Positions 37,530 to 49,214 of a stretch of 64,000 bases of DNA are shown in pieces. The stretch comes from Nipponacmea schrenckii. Lineage: Eukaryota; Mollusca; Gastropoda; Lottiidae. The notes beneath the pieces are model-generated. The model did no database searches. It was not told where the DNA came from and worked only from the letters and a program-made list of their open reading frames with translations. Where the stretch lies: NCBI GenBank assembly GCA_030562195.1, contig CM060203.1:1068208-1132207 (forward strand), read 5' to 3'. The translations under genes and the position numbers were made by a program. How positions within the stretch are numbered: position 1 is the first letter of the stretch; every line of letters begins with the position of its first letter.

Positions 37530-39150
37530 AATAAACCCCCTCTAAATCTAAAACAGAAAGTCGTTTATCTTCTAAGTATACCCTGTATAGTCCAACATAT
37601 TGCATACATGTATATCAAATATTAAGTGTTGTTTAAGCATGTTAATCATACGTGTCATTTGTGAATGCGATTGAAGATTTTCTTCCGTTATTTGACATGA
37701 AAATGACATGGCTCTATTACCTTATGTCATGTCATTGAGCCGAACTGTCGAATCAGCGAAGTCAAGCTAATTGTGACCCGTCAAAACCGTCAATTGTCCT
37801 CGGGGAAACCAACTGTGCTGACAGAGCTGAATAAATATATAATACTGGGCTTAGGGAAATCTAAAACGAAGTTCTGTTATTGGCACGACGTACAGTGGAA
37901 TCTTTTCATGTGACTAAACTAGTCTGGGGACTTCTAAACTTAATTCTTCTTCCATAAGGCATATATCAATATAAACATTATCATTCTTTATTGTAGTGTA
38001 GCTTAAATTTAAAGGAGGCTGTGTTTTAGAGTGCTTGGGATCCAATGCATACGAACGAAACATGGAAATAACACGCACGAACATAGGTTAGAAACATTTT
38101 GAATCTCATCCTCGACTTCATAAGTGGAATTTTGATAAAGACATAATATTTCAACAAAGCTTTCTATCACTTGTAAAGGTACAGAAATAGCTTTAATTTG
38201 ATTGGAAGCTTTTGTTTAAATATTAAAGAAATTTTTTAAATTTAAGTCTGGATAGAGATTCAAAATGGTCGTGAAGTACCTTCGTGTGTGTTTTTTTTTC
38301 TTAGTGAGAATCATACGCAGTTTCTTACGAAATCGAATGGCGTCATTTGCTTGGTTATGTCTGAAACATAGTAGTTGTAGTTCAAGATAATCCTTTCATG
38401 ACGAAACCGTACGGACATCCCCGAGAGGTTACGTCACATGAAATAATTGATGATTTCGCGTTATCCCCTTCTAGTATCAATATTGATGAAACTGTAGATT
38501 AATGAATCAAAGTAAGATGATTGATAACAGACTGTAGACCAGGTCAAACAGTAGAAATAATTTCACCTCATTGTAGAAACATTATCAATCAATTCCACTG
38601 ATATGATTTATGGCTTCGTGTGGGATCTTCTAGACAAGTACAACATTGGTCATCAGAGTTCATTGGCCAGAATCGGCCCAAATTGGTCAAATTTGTCCTG
38701 GAATTAATCATTTTGGCTATTAGATTTGAGTATTCCATACCGTCACTGTGATTTCTACCAATGTATTATTAATACTAATACGATACGGTGTTATTAACCA
38801 TTATTAACCTTAACAAAATAAACTTTACTTGTAGGCATATAAAAAATAACAACGCGTCTTTAACAACTGATTTAATTTGATTGGCTGGGATTTGCTAGAA
38901 AGATTCTAGCGCCAATTGTGATTGGACAACTTTTCGTTATGAATAAGCCATTACTTTCACTTGCATTAACATGGCCTCGAGAAGTATGGCAAATGGGGAT
39001 GTGGCTTGAAACAAAAAGAGGGGAAGTATAACGAATGTAGGTGGGGGGGGGGGTGTTTTAGACACGATGAATGGGAATGTATGACCAATGAGAGGACGTA
39101 TGGGGTTGTGGTTTGGACACGATGAGAGGAGAAGCATGATGGTTTTGAGA
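37530..39150. other. Intergenic, no assigned gene
   Basis: Nothing firm was recognised apart from a G-run at about 39043-39053. Coding-like - strand segments follow at 39196-39650 (see findings). Confidence 0.4.
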
Positions 39151-39719
39151 CATAGATTCCACAATGTTCCAATAATACTTCCAAACCTGACTAATATAGC
39201 TCTCTATTTGATCAGAATCTTCGTTATAATTCACAACATGTTTTCCAGCTGATAGGAAGCCTAAACGGGATGGTTCTTTATTGTACGATTCAAGTGGCAA
39301 CTTGAAAATAAATTGCCAACATTTTTTTTTATCAATTTTCTAATGAAATCACTGATCGATCAGAAGTATTGAAGTTATTATAAAAAAAATACTTCATGTC
39401 ATTCAGTTACAAGACAACTAGAAAAGCCATTACACTCAAGTATGTGGAGCTAAAAGGAAAAAGAAGGAAACTTTTAAGATCGCCAGACTTATTTTGTCAC
39501 CGATGGTTTTATAATTAGCCTTGCTATATTGCTTATCAAAACGCCTTCTTATTTGTTCCTCAATACCGAACGCAACAATTTCCTTAAAAAGTGACAGGAT
39601 GAGAGTTGAAGTCCTCTTTTTGGGGCGAGAAATAAACATTCTTTTCCACTGTAATACTATAATAGGAAATCGAAAATAAATGTATTAAAGATGGGTTGCC
39701 TCATTAACTAGAGCCAAAG

Positions 39720-39870
39720 AAAGCTTACTAATTGATTAATTGGGATTTCTAATGAATAATCCATGTATTCTCAAGTTCAAAAGACCTATGTGGACGTAGA
39801 AATGCTTGTGGAATCCATTTGATCTGCTTTGAAACGCTAAATTTAGAATCCATGTTTGTTCACGTGACCA
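39720..39870 (-). repeat. Dispersed repeat, inverse of 31775-31939
   Basis: The partner copy is on the opposite strand, with the same block order after reverse complementing. See the 31.8-kb entry for the shared blocks. Confidence 0.65.
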
Positions 39871-40429
39871 AATGACGTCATATGAATGAAGGCATCTTAA
39901 AATTTATTTTGTATTTTATTATTAGTGAGTTAAAACGTATTTAAATTAATTCATAACGTTTTTACAAAGTGATATTTAAACGTTTTAGTGCCTTTTGCTA
40001 GAGATAATAACTGGAATACCAAAATGCCATTGTTGTTGTGGGTATATATATATGAAAATAAGGGAAGGCAATTTTAAAACATACCAAAAAAAAGGATCCT
40101 TCAGAATTCTGCAAAATGCGAGGCATCTTTCTGAGACGAAACCATAAGTGCCAAAATCCTTTGAGGTCAGAGTCTGCCGACTAAATTACGAAATTCATAC
40201 ACCACAAAAATTGAGATCCGCTCGTTTAAAAATTATTTCGAAAATTAACACTTCGTCTGCCGTGTGGATCCCTATCCTGGGGACACATTTACACATGCAG
40301 ACTCGATAATTACCCATGGGTGTCGGAATGTATAATATTGCATATTTCCTAATTTCCTGTGAGTCCCATATTACTTAATCAAATTTGATTCGTTACATAT
40401 TATTTATCTATGTGACTGTGTTGGTGCAG

Positions 40430-40725
40430 GACGAAACGCCATAGTTCCTGAAACAACTATATTTTACAAGCAACTTACAAGTCCGCCATGACAAGGATCC
40501 TTTCTACCAACTGATTCTTGGCCAAACCGCTTGGCATTGATCTTTCTCGCACCCATTTACAGTTGGGCGGACTGGTATTGTGAAAATGACTTATTGAAGG
40601 TTATCGGACTTTCAAACACCGGTCGAGATAAGAACTCACGTCCGACAATTTCAACGTATCCAGCAAATGACTTCATGACGTAAAGAACCAACGCTTTAGC
40701 CGCTGTGCTATAGAACCCCACATGA
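40430..40725 (-). mobile_element. Second tRNA-headed SINE-like repeat
   Basis: Read on the - strand from 40725, GGTTCTATAGCACAGCGGCT resembles a tRNA 5' region, with TAGCACAGCGG matching the RNA polymerase III A-box. A weak B-box-like GAGTTCTTATCTCG follows. The body is unrelated to the main SINE family of this window. Only one copy is seen, so repeat status is inferred from the promoter-like head. Confidence 0.4.
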
Positions 40726-41584
40726 TGCTCCTGTCTGATCAGATGAGTAAGTTTGTATGTATCTAATTGACTTACACTTATAGACTTCCTTAACTTACTG
40801 AAAGACGTAAAGGTATGAATCCACCTGATTTCTTATATTAAGTCTACGGTCGTAAATTTCATAAAAACATCGTCGAAAATATGGCGTCCGATGATTCTTG
40901 GCACCTTCTCTTTAATACGAATGCCCGATTCTGTATATAAATTTTGTAATGAAAGCTTGAAGAGTATAGAATGAATGTAGTCATCTTCGACCACCAGTGG
41001 ATTAAAGTCAGAAAGCTTAAAAGCAATGTGTGAAACTCGATACAAAGTTGTGCTCAAATAAGTACTAAAACCACCAAACAAACGCAAATTGAAAAGATTC
41101 CATAATTAAGCAAAAGGATCCTTCGGAAGCTGACTTAAGTATACCATTCAACATTGATTTGTCCAAATATTTCAATTGAAGCCCATTTCCAAATCAGATT
41201 AATGGTGAGGAACTTTTCGTTTCGGGAATCGAATGTTATTCAACATAATTTACAGAACATAATCTTCTAATATAGCTTTAAATCCGATTTATTCAACATA
41301 TGAAATTATCTGTAAGCATAATCAACTGGGTGTTATGTCAGCGAATTTAACATTCTAGTATAAATAATTAATCTAACATATTGTATAGAGTCTGTTAGAA
41401 TGGTGGAAATGGTAATTAAAGCACATGTTTTAAATGTCATCGTGTTTTATGGCAACAAATTGCCGTCGGAAATAAGCGAAAGATAATTACTAGCGAGAGA
41501 CTCTCTTTTTAGAATTGCTGATGACGATTAGCAAATAATGCACTTGTCAGAATCTAAGTCAATGCAAGTTGCTTTGAGCTCCAC

Positions 41585-41905
41585 TGCAACGTACGTTGGG
41601 GAGCGGAGCCCCTGAAGGTCCAGGGTTCAATCCCGGCAAGATCGAGATGAGCTTTCTGATTTTTCAGCCAGTGATGTAGGTCTGACATGGAGAGCATCTA
41701 GTTGTTCGGATTGAACAATAAACCAAGGCCCCGTGTGCTACAGGCTCTGAACGTTAAAGATCCCTCGAGAGTTGGAAATTGCACAAAGAGTAGTCTAATG
41801 CAAATCTCCTGGCATAATTTCTCTCGTGCATACTGCATGGCGTGGTCCGTCTTCGTTAGCCTATAAGGTGAAGAGGAGTAGGACGTAAAGCTTTCATTTT
41901 TTGCA
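41585..41905 (+). mobile_element. tRNA-derived SINE copy, head partly diverged
   Basis: A clean B-box (GGGTTCAATCCCGG, about 41625-41638) is followed by the family blocks: TTTCTGATTTTTCAGCC, GATGTAGGTC..GACATGG, GGCCCCGTGTGCTACAGGCT, TTAAAGATCCCTCGA..GTTGGAAAT and the tail GTCTTCGTTAGCCTATAAGG..GAAGAGGAGTAGGACGTAAA. The A-box half of the tRNA head is not recognisable. Confidence 0.8.
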
Positions 41906-41909
41906 ACGA

Positions 41910-44280
41910 TCCTTGGTAATTCTTCGTGGCTCTTGCAATGAGTTGATTTACACCTTATTTAAATAATGAAGATCAGACAAAAGTTTCAATACAATATATT
42001 ACAAGAAAAAGAAACTTATCAATGAGCCTGCTTGCTGTTTCTTGACTTATCTCTTTACGGATTATGACTATTTTTTCAACTGGGCCGACAGGAATAATAA
42101 GGAGAGTTAATTGGGATTCGACTGAAAAAATGAGGAAAGATGACATATTCAGTTCTGATTTACAACTGGAACGACTGTATTAATGAGGAAAAAGCAGTTC
42201 TCATTGTCACCACACTATCACGCGCTTAACGAGATAAGAACACACGGCCCTTGGGGATAGTGTCTAACATCCTGTCCCTGACCAACTCTCTTGGTAAAGA
42301 TCATCCGTTACCCATTACCAGCATAGCCGACTAGGTAGCATTGTACATTTGACATTCAATAAATCAAGCCGTAGAGACTTCTCATTTCGATAGTCTTTTA
42401 ATGTTTCTGAATATCCATTTCTCATGGGGACTAGCATCGCACTTAAACTGTTGTCAGATAACGTTATTTCTTTTATCTCATGGACACTAAATCAAGTTCA
42501 TTATCTGAAGTAGTCGATTTGAGTAAAGCGAGTTGAGATTTACAGCCTAACGATTGCTAATTGGTCAATTTAAGCGGGAGAAATCTCGTAGGAAATCAAA
42601 ATGGCGGTAGATGAAAGACACAGATAGGAGGTCGGCCAATTCCACGGTAATTGTACTGGATTGGTTTAAATGGGGCAAGTGTTTTGTCTATTGTATAATT
42701 ATCTTTTCAACGCGATAGAAACCATTCTGAAGTCGTCAATCACCATTTAGTAAAGATACTTATTATAATTGAAGAACTTGTGGAATTTTGTGATTTTTTC
42801 ATCGTACATGTAAATGGTTTGTTTACACAATGGACTTGCATAAACAGTCTGACAGACATGGGGTTAATAATTTATATGCAGTAACGCATTTAAGACGTTT
42901 ATACATAGCTGTACACTGGACACTGGCGGCTCAATCTGTGAACATGTTAAGAAGCCTACTCTTAATCTAGTGTCTATATCGAATAGTTGCTGATATCTCG
43001 ACCATTAATTCATATAACAGACACTTCGAATTTTTTTTCTGTGGCCCGAATGACAAGAAATCGTGTAATACGCTTTGCGCAGAACAATCGTTCATATGGA
43101 AACTTGATTTCATCTGACATGTTTCATGTTTTAACTTTACAGCTTGTACTTGATCCTCCAAATTTATTATCCGTCATATTTCAACACCTATTAGCCCCAA
43201 TATTCCGTGAAGTGGCAACACACAGGTCAATCAGAGACAACAATGCCATAATTTTCACTTTAACCATGCACCGTATGCACTTGTTATGCCTTTAATAAAA
43301 TCAATATACATCTACCTAATTATATTTCTTTCATTTCATCATACAATGTACATAATATGAAACCAAGGGACCTCCCACACAACCTGTGTGGTATCCTTAG
43401 AACATCTACCTTGGTTTCTCTAAATTGATATTGACATTGCAAGCAAATTGTGCTGAAGGGAAAGGGTGTTTTGTTCTCTAATGGCTGTTTCTTTATAATA
43501 ACCTGCCAATGCATTAAGCTAGGACAGATGATAAACTTATGAGATACTAGACCCATTTATACATGTGAAATAAACCGTATCAGCCATTGCGAGTTGATAG
43601 AAAATATATATGTTTTGAAGGTGATAAAACGTGGTTTCTTTTATAGTCTGTTAGTGTTCAATAAGATTTCCAGATAACTGTTTCAGAATAGGTGGATTAG
43701 TTAGCCTTTGATAACGGAATAATAACCCTCTGCTTTGATTCGCTCTTAACATTTTAATAACCAATAAAATAGCTGGACTGTCATTCGGAGATAAAGAGCA
43801 ATCTCTACTATAAACCAGTTCGATTAACCTACTAAGACTAAGTCGACGTATAAAGAATAGTTAATGATTTTTAGAGCTGAAAGGATTAAGTTTAATGAAT
43901 GTGGACTAAATTCTAGAATAATTGTGTTGTTGATATTGGGTTGTTGACCGCTCTCGGCTAAAACCAATATTCCAATGAGTTTTCTGAATTAGCCTCTAAT
44001 CGACTTGGTTTCTGAATCGGACAGTTCAGTACAACTCATTCAATTTCTTGTAGGGAATATCGGAGTTCAAGGATTTGTATGAGGTTTTTAAAATTATTAC
44101 GTCAATAATCCCAAAATATGCTTGTATTACAAAAGGCATTGACGATTAGTGACGTCATCAAACACTTAGTTTTATTCGAATTGCAGGAACCACAGACGTC
44201 TGATTAGAAAATTGAAATGGAGTTAATTGATCCAATCAGTGTCCTCGATACTCACTCAAAAAATTAGAAAACCTATATAA
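41910..44280. other. Intergenic, no gene seen
   Basis: Open frames at about 42967-43556 are short, start without consistent context and show no domain. No repeat was recognised. Confidence 0.45.
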
Positions 44281-44282
44281 TA

Positions 44283-44632
44283 TCTTTAAAACATACTATC
44301 TGTTTTAACATACTATCTGTTTTAACATACTATCTGTTTTAACATACTATCTGTTTTAACATACTATCTGTTTTAACATACTATCTGTTTTTAACATACT
44401 ATCTGTTTTAACTATACTGTTTTAACATACTATCTGTTTTTAACATACTATCTGTTTTAACATACTATCTGTTTTAACATACTATCTGTTTTTAACATAC
44501 TATCTGTTTTTAACATACTATCTGTTTTTAACATACTATCTGTTTTAACATACTATCTGTTTTAACATACTATCTGTTTTAACATACTATCTGTTTTAAC
44601 ATACTATCTGTTTTAACATACTATCTGTTTTC
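44283..44632 (+). repeat. 17-18 bp minisatellite, about 20 copies
   Basis: The unit is TTTAACATACTATCTGT, with one extra T in some copies. It is very homogeneous, with one shortened copy near 44410 (AACTATACTGTTTT). Confidence 0.95.
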
Positions 44633-45119
44633 AGAATGTAATCTTACTATACACAGGGTGCACTATTCCTTTTATCAGAAGAAACATAATTTCATTGAGA
44701 TTCATCGCAATTCACCCTAATAACAACAATAAGCGTTGTCAGTCACCATGACCTTCAAGAAGAATCTTGGATAGAAACCAATTCTTACAGATATTGAACG
44801 AAATCATTCAAGTTATTTTAACAAGCCTGCTAATGAGACCAGCCCAAGACAAATGAGAGTCGAGCTATGAATTATCTGATTTCTGGGAACTTTTAATTAT
44901 AAAATATCACTCCAAATCAGGCTGTCCCACAAACTTCCGGAAACAAGGACTTTATACTTTATGTAGTCCGAGAGCTCTTAACTCTAGTTGGACGATTGAT
45001 ATGTTTTAGGTAACAACATTATCTATTGTGACAAATCACGTACATATTATATAGCTACAAATCTTATCATTATTTTTTTTCTCGAAAAGCATCATCTGTG
45101 TATCATTATTTATAACCAT

Positions 45120-45615
45120 AGGTCATAATCATCATTTTCATTACTCCTTGCATTTGCATCATCGCCATCATCATCACCATCATCCTCACCCGTATCATCA
45201 CCATCACCACCACCTGAAACATCATCATCACCATCACCTGTATCATCACCATCACCTGTATCATCACCATCACCTGTATCATCACCATCACCATCACCTG
45301 AATCATCATCATCATCACCTGTATCATCACCATCACCTGTATCATCACCATCACCTGTATCATCACCATCTCCTGTATATCACCATCACCTGTATCATCA
45401 TCATCACCTGTATCATCACCATCACCATCACCGTTATCATCACCATCACCATCACCTTTATCATCACGATCACCTGTATCATCACCATCCCCATCACCTG
45501 AATCACCACCATCATCTGTATCAACACCATCACTGTATCATCACCATCACTATCACCTGTATCATCACCATCACCATCACCACCACCTGTATCATCCTCA
45601 TCAATGTCATCGTCA
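45120..45615 (+). repeat. ATCACC/ATCATC simple repeat with CACCTGT-ended units
   Basis: Trinucleotide-based ATC/ACC sequence is organised into 12-18 bp units such as ATCACCATCACCTGT. It creates a His-rich frame on + and a Met/Val/Gln-rich frame on -; neither is treated as a gene. Confidence 0.93.
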
Positions 45616-46755
45616 TTATTATAATTACTATTATCAAAATCATATCATCAGCATTTCTATTATTATTACTATAAGCATTGTACAAGTATAAAGTCAGATC
45701 AAAAACGATAGAATTGGTTGTAGCTTCTAGCTAATTATTATCGCCGACTGGAGCTGGTCCTTGATATAAATTGGTTGACTCCAGTTTTGAAGTATTAAAT
45801 ATAACCAAATGAATCATACAAATCTTGCAAAATTAAGTTACCGTGACTTCAAGAAAAAGCTTTATCCATATTGGAAATTGGTTGCAGTTATCAGACGTTT
45901 CGGATTATAATGATCTATATCTTAATGATTTTTCTTATAGAGTTGTAACAAAACTTTTTCACAATTTCAATACTGAATGTGTAAGTGATTGGAGAGGTGT
46001 ACGTGACATTCGAGGCTAAATACATATTATTCTTATAGATTCTATTGTTAAACAGTAATAGTGGCTTATTGATCGAGTCTAAGAAGACGGGCATTTGATC
46101 AGCGATTGAATTCATGTTTGGTTGAAATGATTTGAATGAATTTTATCGACCAGTCGATAATTTTAATTGAACTTCAAATAGAGAGCCTTCATCCTGGTAT
46201 AAAACACCAATATTCAAGATGTGGTGTATATTTGAAACCCTTAGCTGTAACCTTGGGAGGCGCTTTCACACCGAAGTAGAGGTAGAGGGTTCAAGCAATT
46301 TTTGACCGTATGTGGTTGTTCACGAAGGCGCTTTCTGTAAACCTAGAAAGGTCGTTAAATACCTGCACGATTAAAAATCATCGACAATTGGACATCGAAT
46401 GTGATTTGCTTTTCCTCTGAAATCTCTCTAGAAATTATTACAGTTCTAGAATTCCGTATCCAATAGAAAGTTTCATTCGCCTGTCTAAATTGACCAAGTT
46501 TGTAGAAATGTCCCGCACCACTTTACCAGATCGCGTCTCAAGACAAAAATGTTTTGGATTTATGGTGAAACAGAACACGTGGGTTCAACTCCGGTGGTCA
46601 TTAAAAGCTGTATATTGTTTCGAGTGGTATGATTGATACACATCCATTTACAGCTGCATTGAGTAGAATAGGTTTGTACAGGTATCTGTCGCATACATCC
46701 ACCATAGAAGCAATTATTTGGTAAATGGCACATCTTTACTAAAACAGCTATCATC
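45616..46755. other. Intergenic, no gene seen
   Basis: Nothing was recognised. Confidence 0.5.
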
Positions 46756-46760
46756 TAGTA

Positions 46761-46960
46761 CACTGGGATTTTTATAATTCTGTATATAGGTACTTGTTCG
46801 TCTCAGTGTCGTCGACTTAGTTGACTTAAAGGACAGACCAATCATACATTAGTCTCCAAGAAGGGAATTTTATAGCTAAGCTAGTCTGTGATACTAGCAG
46901 TTCATGTCTTCATCATCGAAATTTGAACCCTAGAATCCATGCGTGTCAAGAATTATCAGC
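46761..46960 (-). repeat. Dispersed repeat, copy B (inverse of 26866-27070)
   Basis: It matches 26866-27070 after reverse complementing, over about 200 bp with small gaps. See copy A for the shared blocks. Confidence 0.75.
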
Positions 46961-47599
46961 GTTGGAAAATGAAAAATACGTCATTTATAGAAACACAAAA
47001 AGAGAATAAGACGGTGAAATTCTAATTTATGGTATATTTGAATGGGTTTTACGCTTTTCGTACAGTCCTAGTACTTGAGGCTATTCATATTTACTTTAAC
47101 CTTTGAAATCATACAAGAAGTGTACACGCTAGTGTATTAGAAATCCTGTTAGTTGATATATTGGTATACGCCCGATTAAAATGTCGTGATTAATATAGCC
47201 AATGGGTACAGTAAATATAATTAGATAATTATCAATACACACTTATTAATTCAATATTTATCTTTCAATTTTAATCAGCCACATTTCGCCTGGAACAATT
47301 TCAAATCGAAAGTAGATTTCCAGATATAACAACAAGTTGATTAAGGAACACCGCAGGGAACTGGTAAGTTTCTGCACATTTTGCCAATTTCCTTGCTAAC
47401 GTTCTTAATTACATTTCCAATATTCTAATTTTATCGACTTTGTTATGTCACATTTGGTAGTTCTTAAACGTTAATCCGGAATACTCTGAAATTTATGCAG
47501 ATTGTTAACGATGTTTAGTCCGATAAGCTCTACTTTCAATTTGTATAAAACTACTCATGGTTCTGACATTCCAATAACACGGTCATCCTACTATTCTGC

Positions 47600-47800
47600 A
47601 TCTAATGGGTTTATGAAGACGGGCATGGTACAATAGGGACATTTTTAAGCCTACTAATATTTTTTATTGCGATTTCCGAGTTATCTTTCAGATACATAGC
47701 TTGTAGCACACGTGGCCTCCGTTTAACTGTCCAATCCGAACGACTAGACGCCTTTTTCTATGTCAGTCTCTCCGACCTGCATCACTGACAAGGGGAAACA
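47600..47800 (-). mobile_element. Truncated tRNA-derived SINE copy
   Basis: It contains the complements of the family central block: GTAGCACACGTGGCCTC, GTCCAATCCGAACGACTAGA and TGTCAGTCTCTCCGACCTGC. A weak tail lies near 47608-47635. The sequence departs from the family after about 47790, so the tRNA head is missing. Confidence 0.65.
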
Positions 47801-47804
47801 ATTT

Positions 47805-48815
47805 AGTAATTAAGTGAATTTGAAGACAAAAGGTAAAAGATTTTTGTCCCTTTTGACGGGTGACCCCTCCCAGTTCAAATATAATATAATGTAAAATAAC
47901 TGTATACGTATATTTAAAATTATAAACGACGAGTTCCTTCCCCTGGGATAATCCCATAACACGACTCGTTTGTTCTTTAAAATAATGAAATTACAACAAT
48001 CACAAGTTGGGGGTTATTGAGAAATGTGGAGAAATTAATTAGATATACGCTCATTATAAAAAATAATAGTGAATGTAATTTAGTTTATGATCGTTATTTT
48101 ATGATGTTACGTGATCTGGAAAAAGCTTTTAATGAAAGATGATTTAAACAAAATTTGTGAACCAGTCGAAAATTACTGTCTGGTTTGGTAATTTGCCGAT
48201 TTTCATTAAAAGGAATTTTTACTTTTTTCTGTTTTCAATGTCACGAAAACCTCAAAAAGCGACAATAATGTAACTGGTCGATTTGGGATTAAAAGAAATA
48301 AAATGTTTAGGCATCATCTAGCAGGTAGTAAAGATGTTCGATTTCACAAAAAAATCTTTTAAAATGTTCAAGAAATGAGTCCTTTTTCGAATTTTGAAAT
48401 TGCAAGACAGAGACTTACGGTAGCGATACTTTGATTCAATGACTCTTATTCCGTACAGGTTTGTTTAAGTGTGAGATTATTGATAGAAAAAAAATCGAAA
48501 TCATTCAGTTATACTGTCGACCCTGACATTTGTCAACTTTCCAACATGTAATTCTATCAAAGTTGGCACCGAATTCCATTAGTAAGGCTGGAATTGATCT
48601 GCCGTTTTCTCGCATCACTTGAATCCCATCATTCTTACAGTTCTCCTAATGGCTCTAGGTCTAGGTTCATCGTGAGGACAAAAATAAACCTTTTGGCATG
48701 GTTAATAATTAAAATGACATGGACGCTTCACCCCATAATATTACCGAGTTCAACATCGATCTGGTTTTACTAATAGATGTATATTTCTACATATTTCTGC
48801 AATGCATTCAGCACT
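47805..48815. other. Intergenic, no gene seen
   Basis: Nothing was recognised. Confidence 0.5.
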
Positions 48816-48819
48816 ATTT

Positions 48820-49212
48820 TACAGTGGTATTTCTATATCACTCTACATTGATGTACTATTTTAACAGAGGTATTTTTTTATATCGCTCTACAATTCATGT
48901 ATTGAGCACTATTTAAACAGTGGTATTTCTATATCGCTCTACAATTGATGTATTGAACACTATTTTAACAGTGGTATTTCTATATACACTCTACAATCGA
49001 TATACTGAGTACCATTTTAACAGTGGTATTTCTATATCGCTCTACAATTGATGTATTGAGCACTATTTTAACAGAGGTATTTTTTTATATCGCTCTACAA
49101 TTGATGTATTGAGCACTATTTTAACAGTGGTATTTCTATATACACTCTACAATCGATATACTGAGTACTATTTTAACAGTGGTGTTCTATATCACTCTAC
49201 AATTGATGTATT
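48820..49212 (+). repeat. 51-bp minisatellite, about 8 copies
   Basis: The unit is 51 bp, beginning AACAGTGGTATTTCTATATC and continuing GCTCTACAATTGATGTATTG. Variants ATACACTCTACAATCGATATACTGAG and TTTTTTATATCGC recur in a fixed alternation, which suggests some higher-order structure. Confidence 0.92.
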
Positions 49213-49214
49213 TT

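Noticed and set aside
43320..43556. 78-codon ATG-started - strand frame
   Set aside because: Start context is acceptable but there is no domain, splice border or composition shift; within chance length.
45106..45501. His-rich and Met/Val/Gln-rich frames
   Set aside because: Product of an ATC/ACC simple repeat read in two directions.
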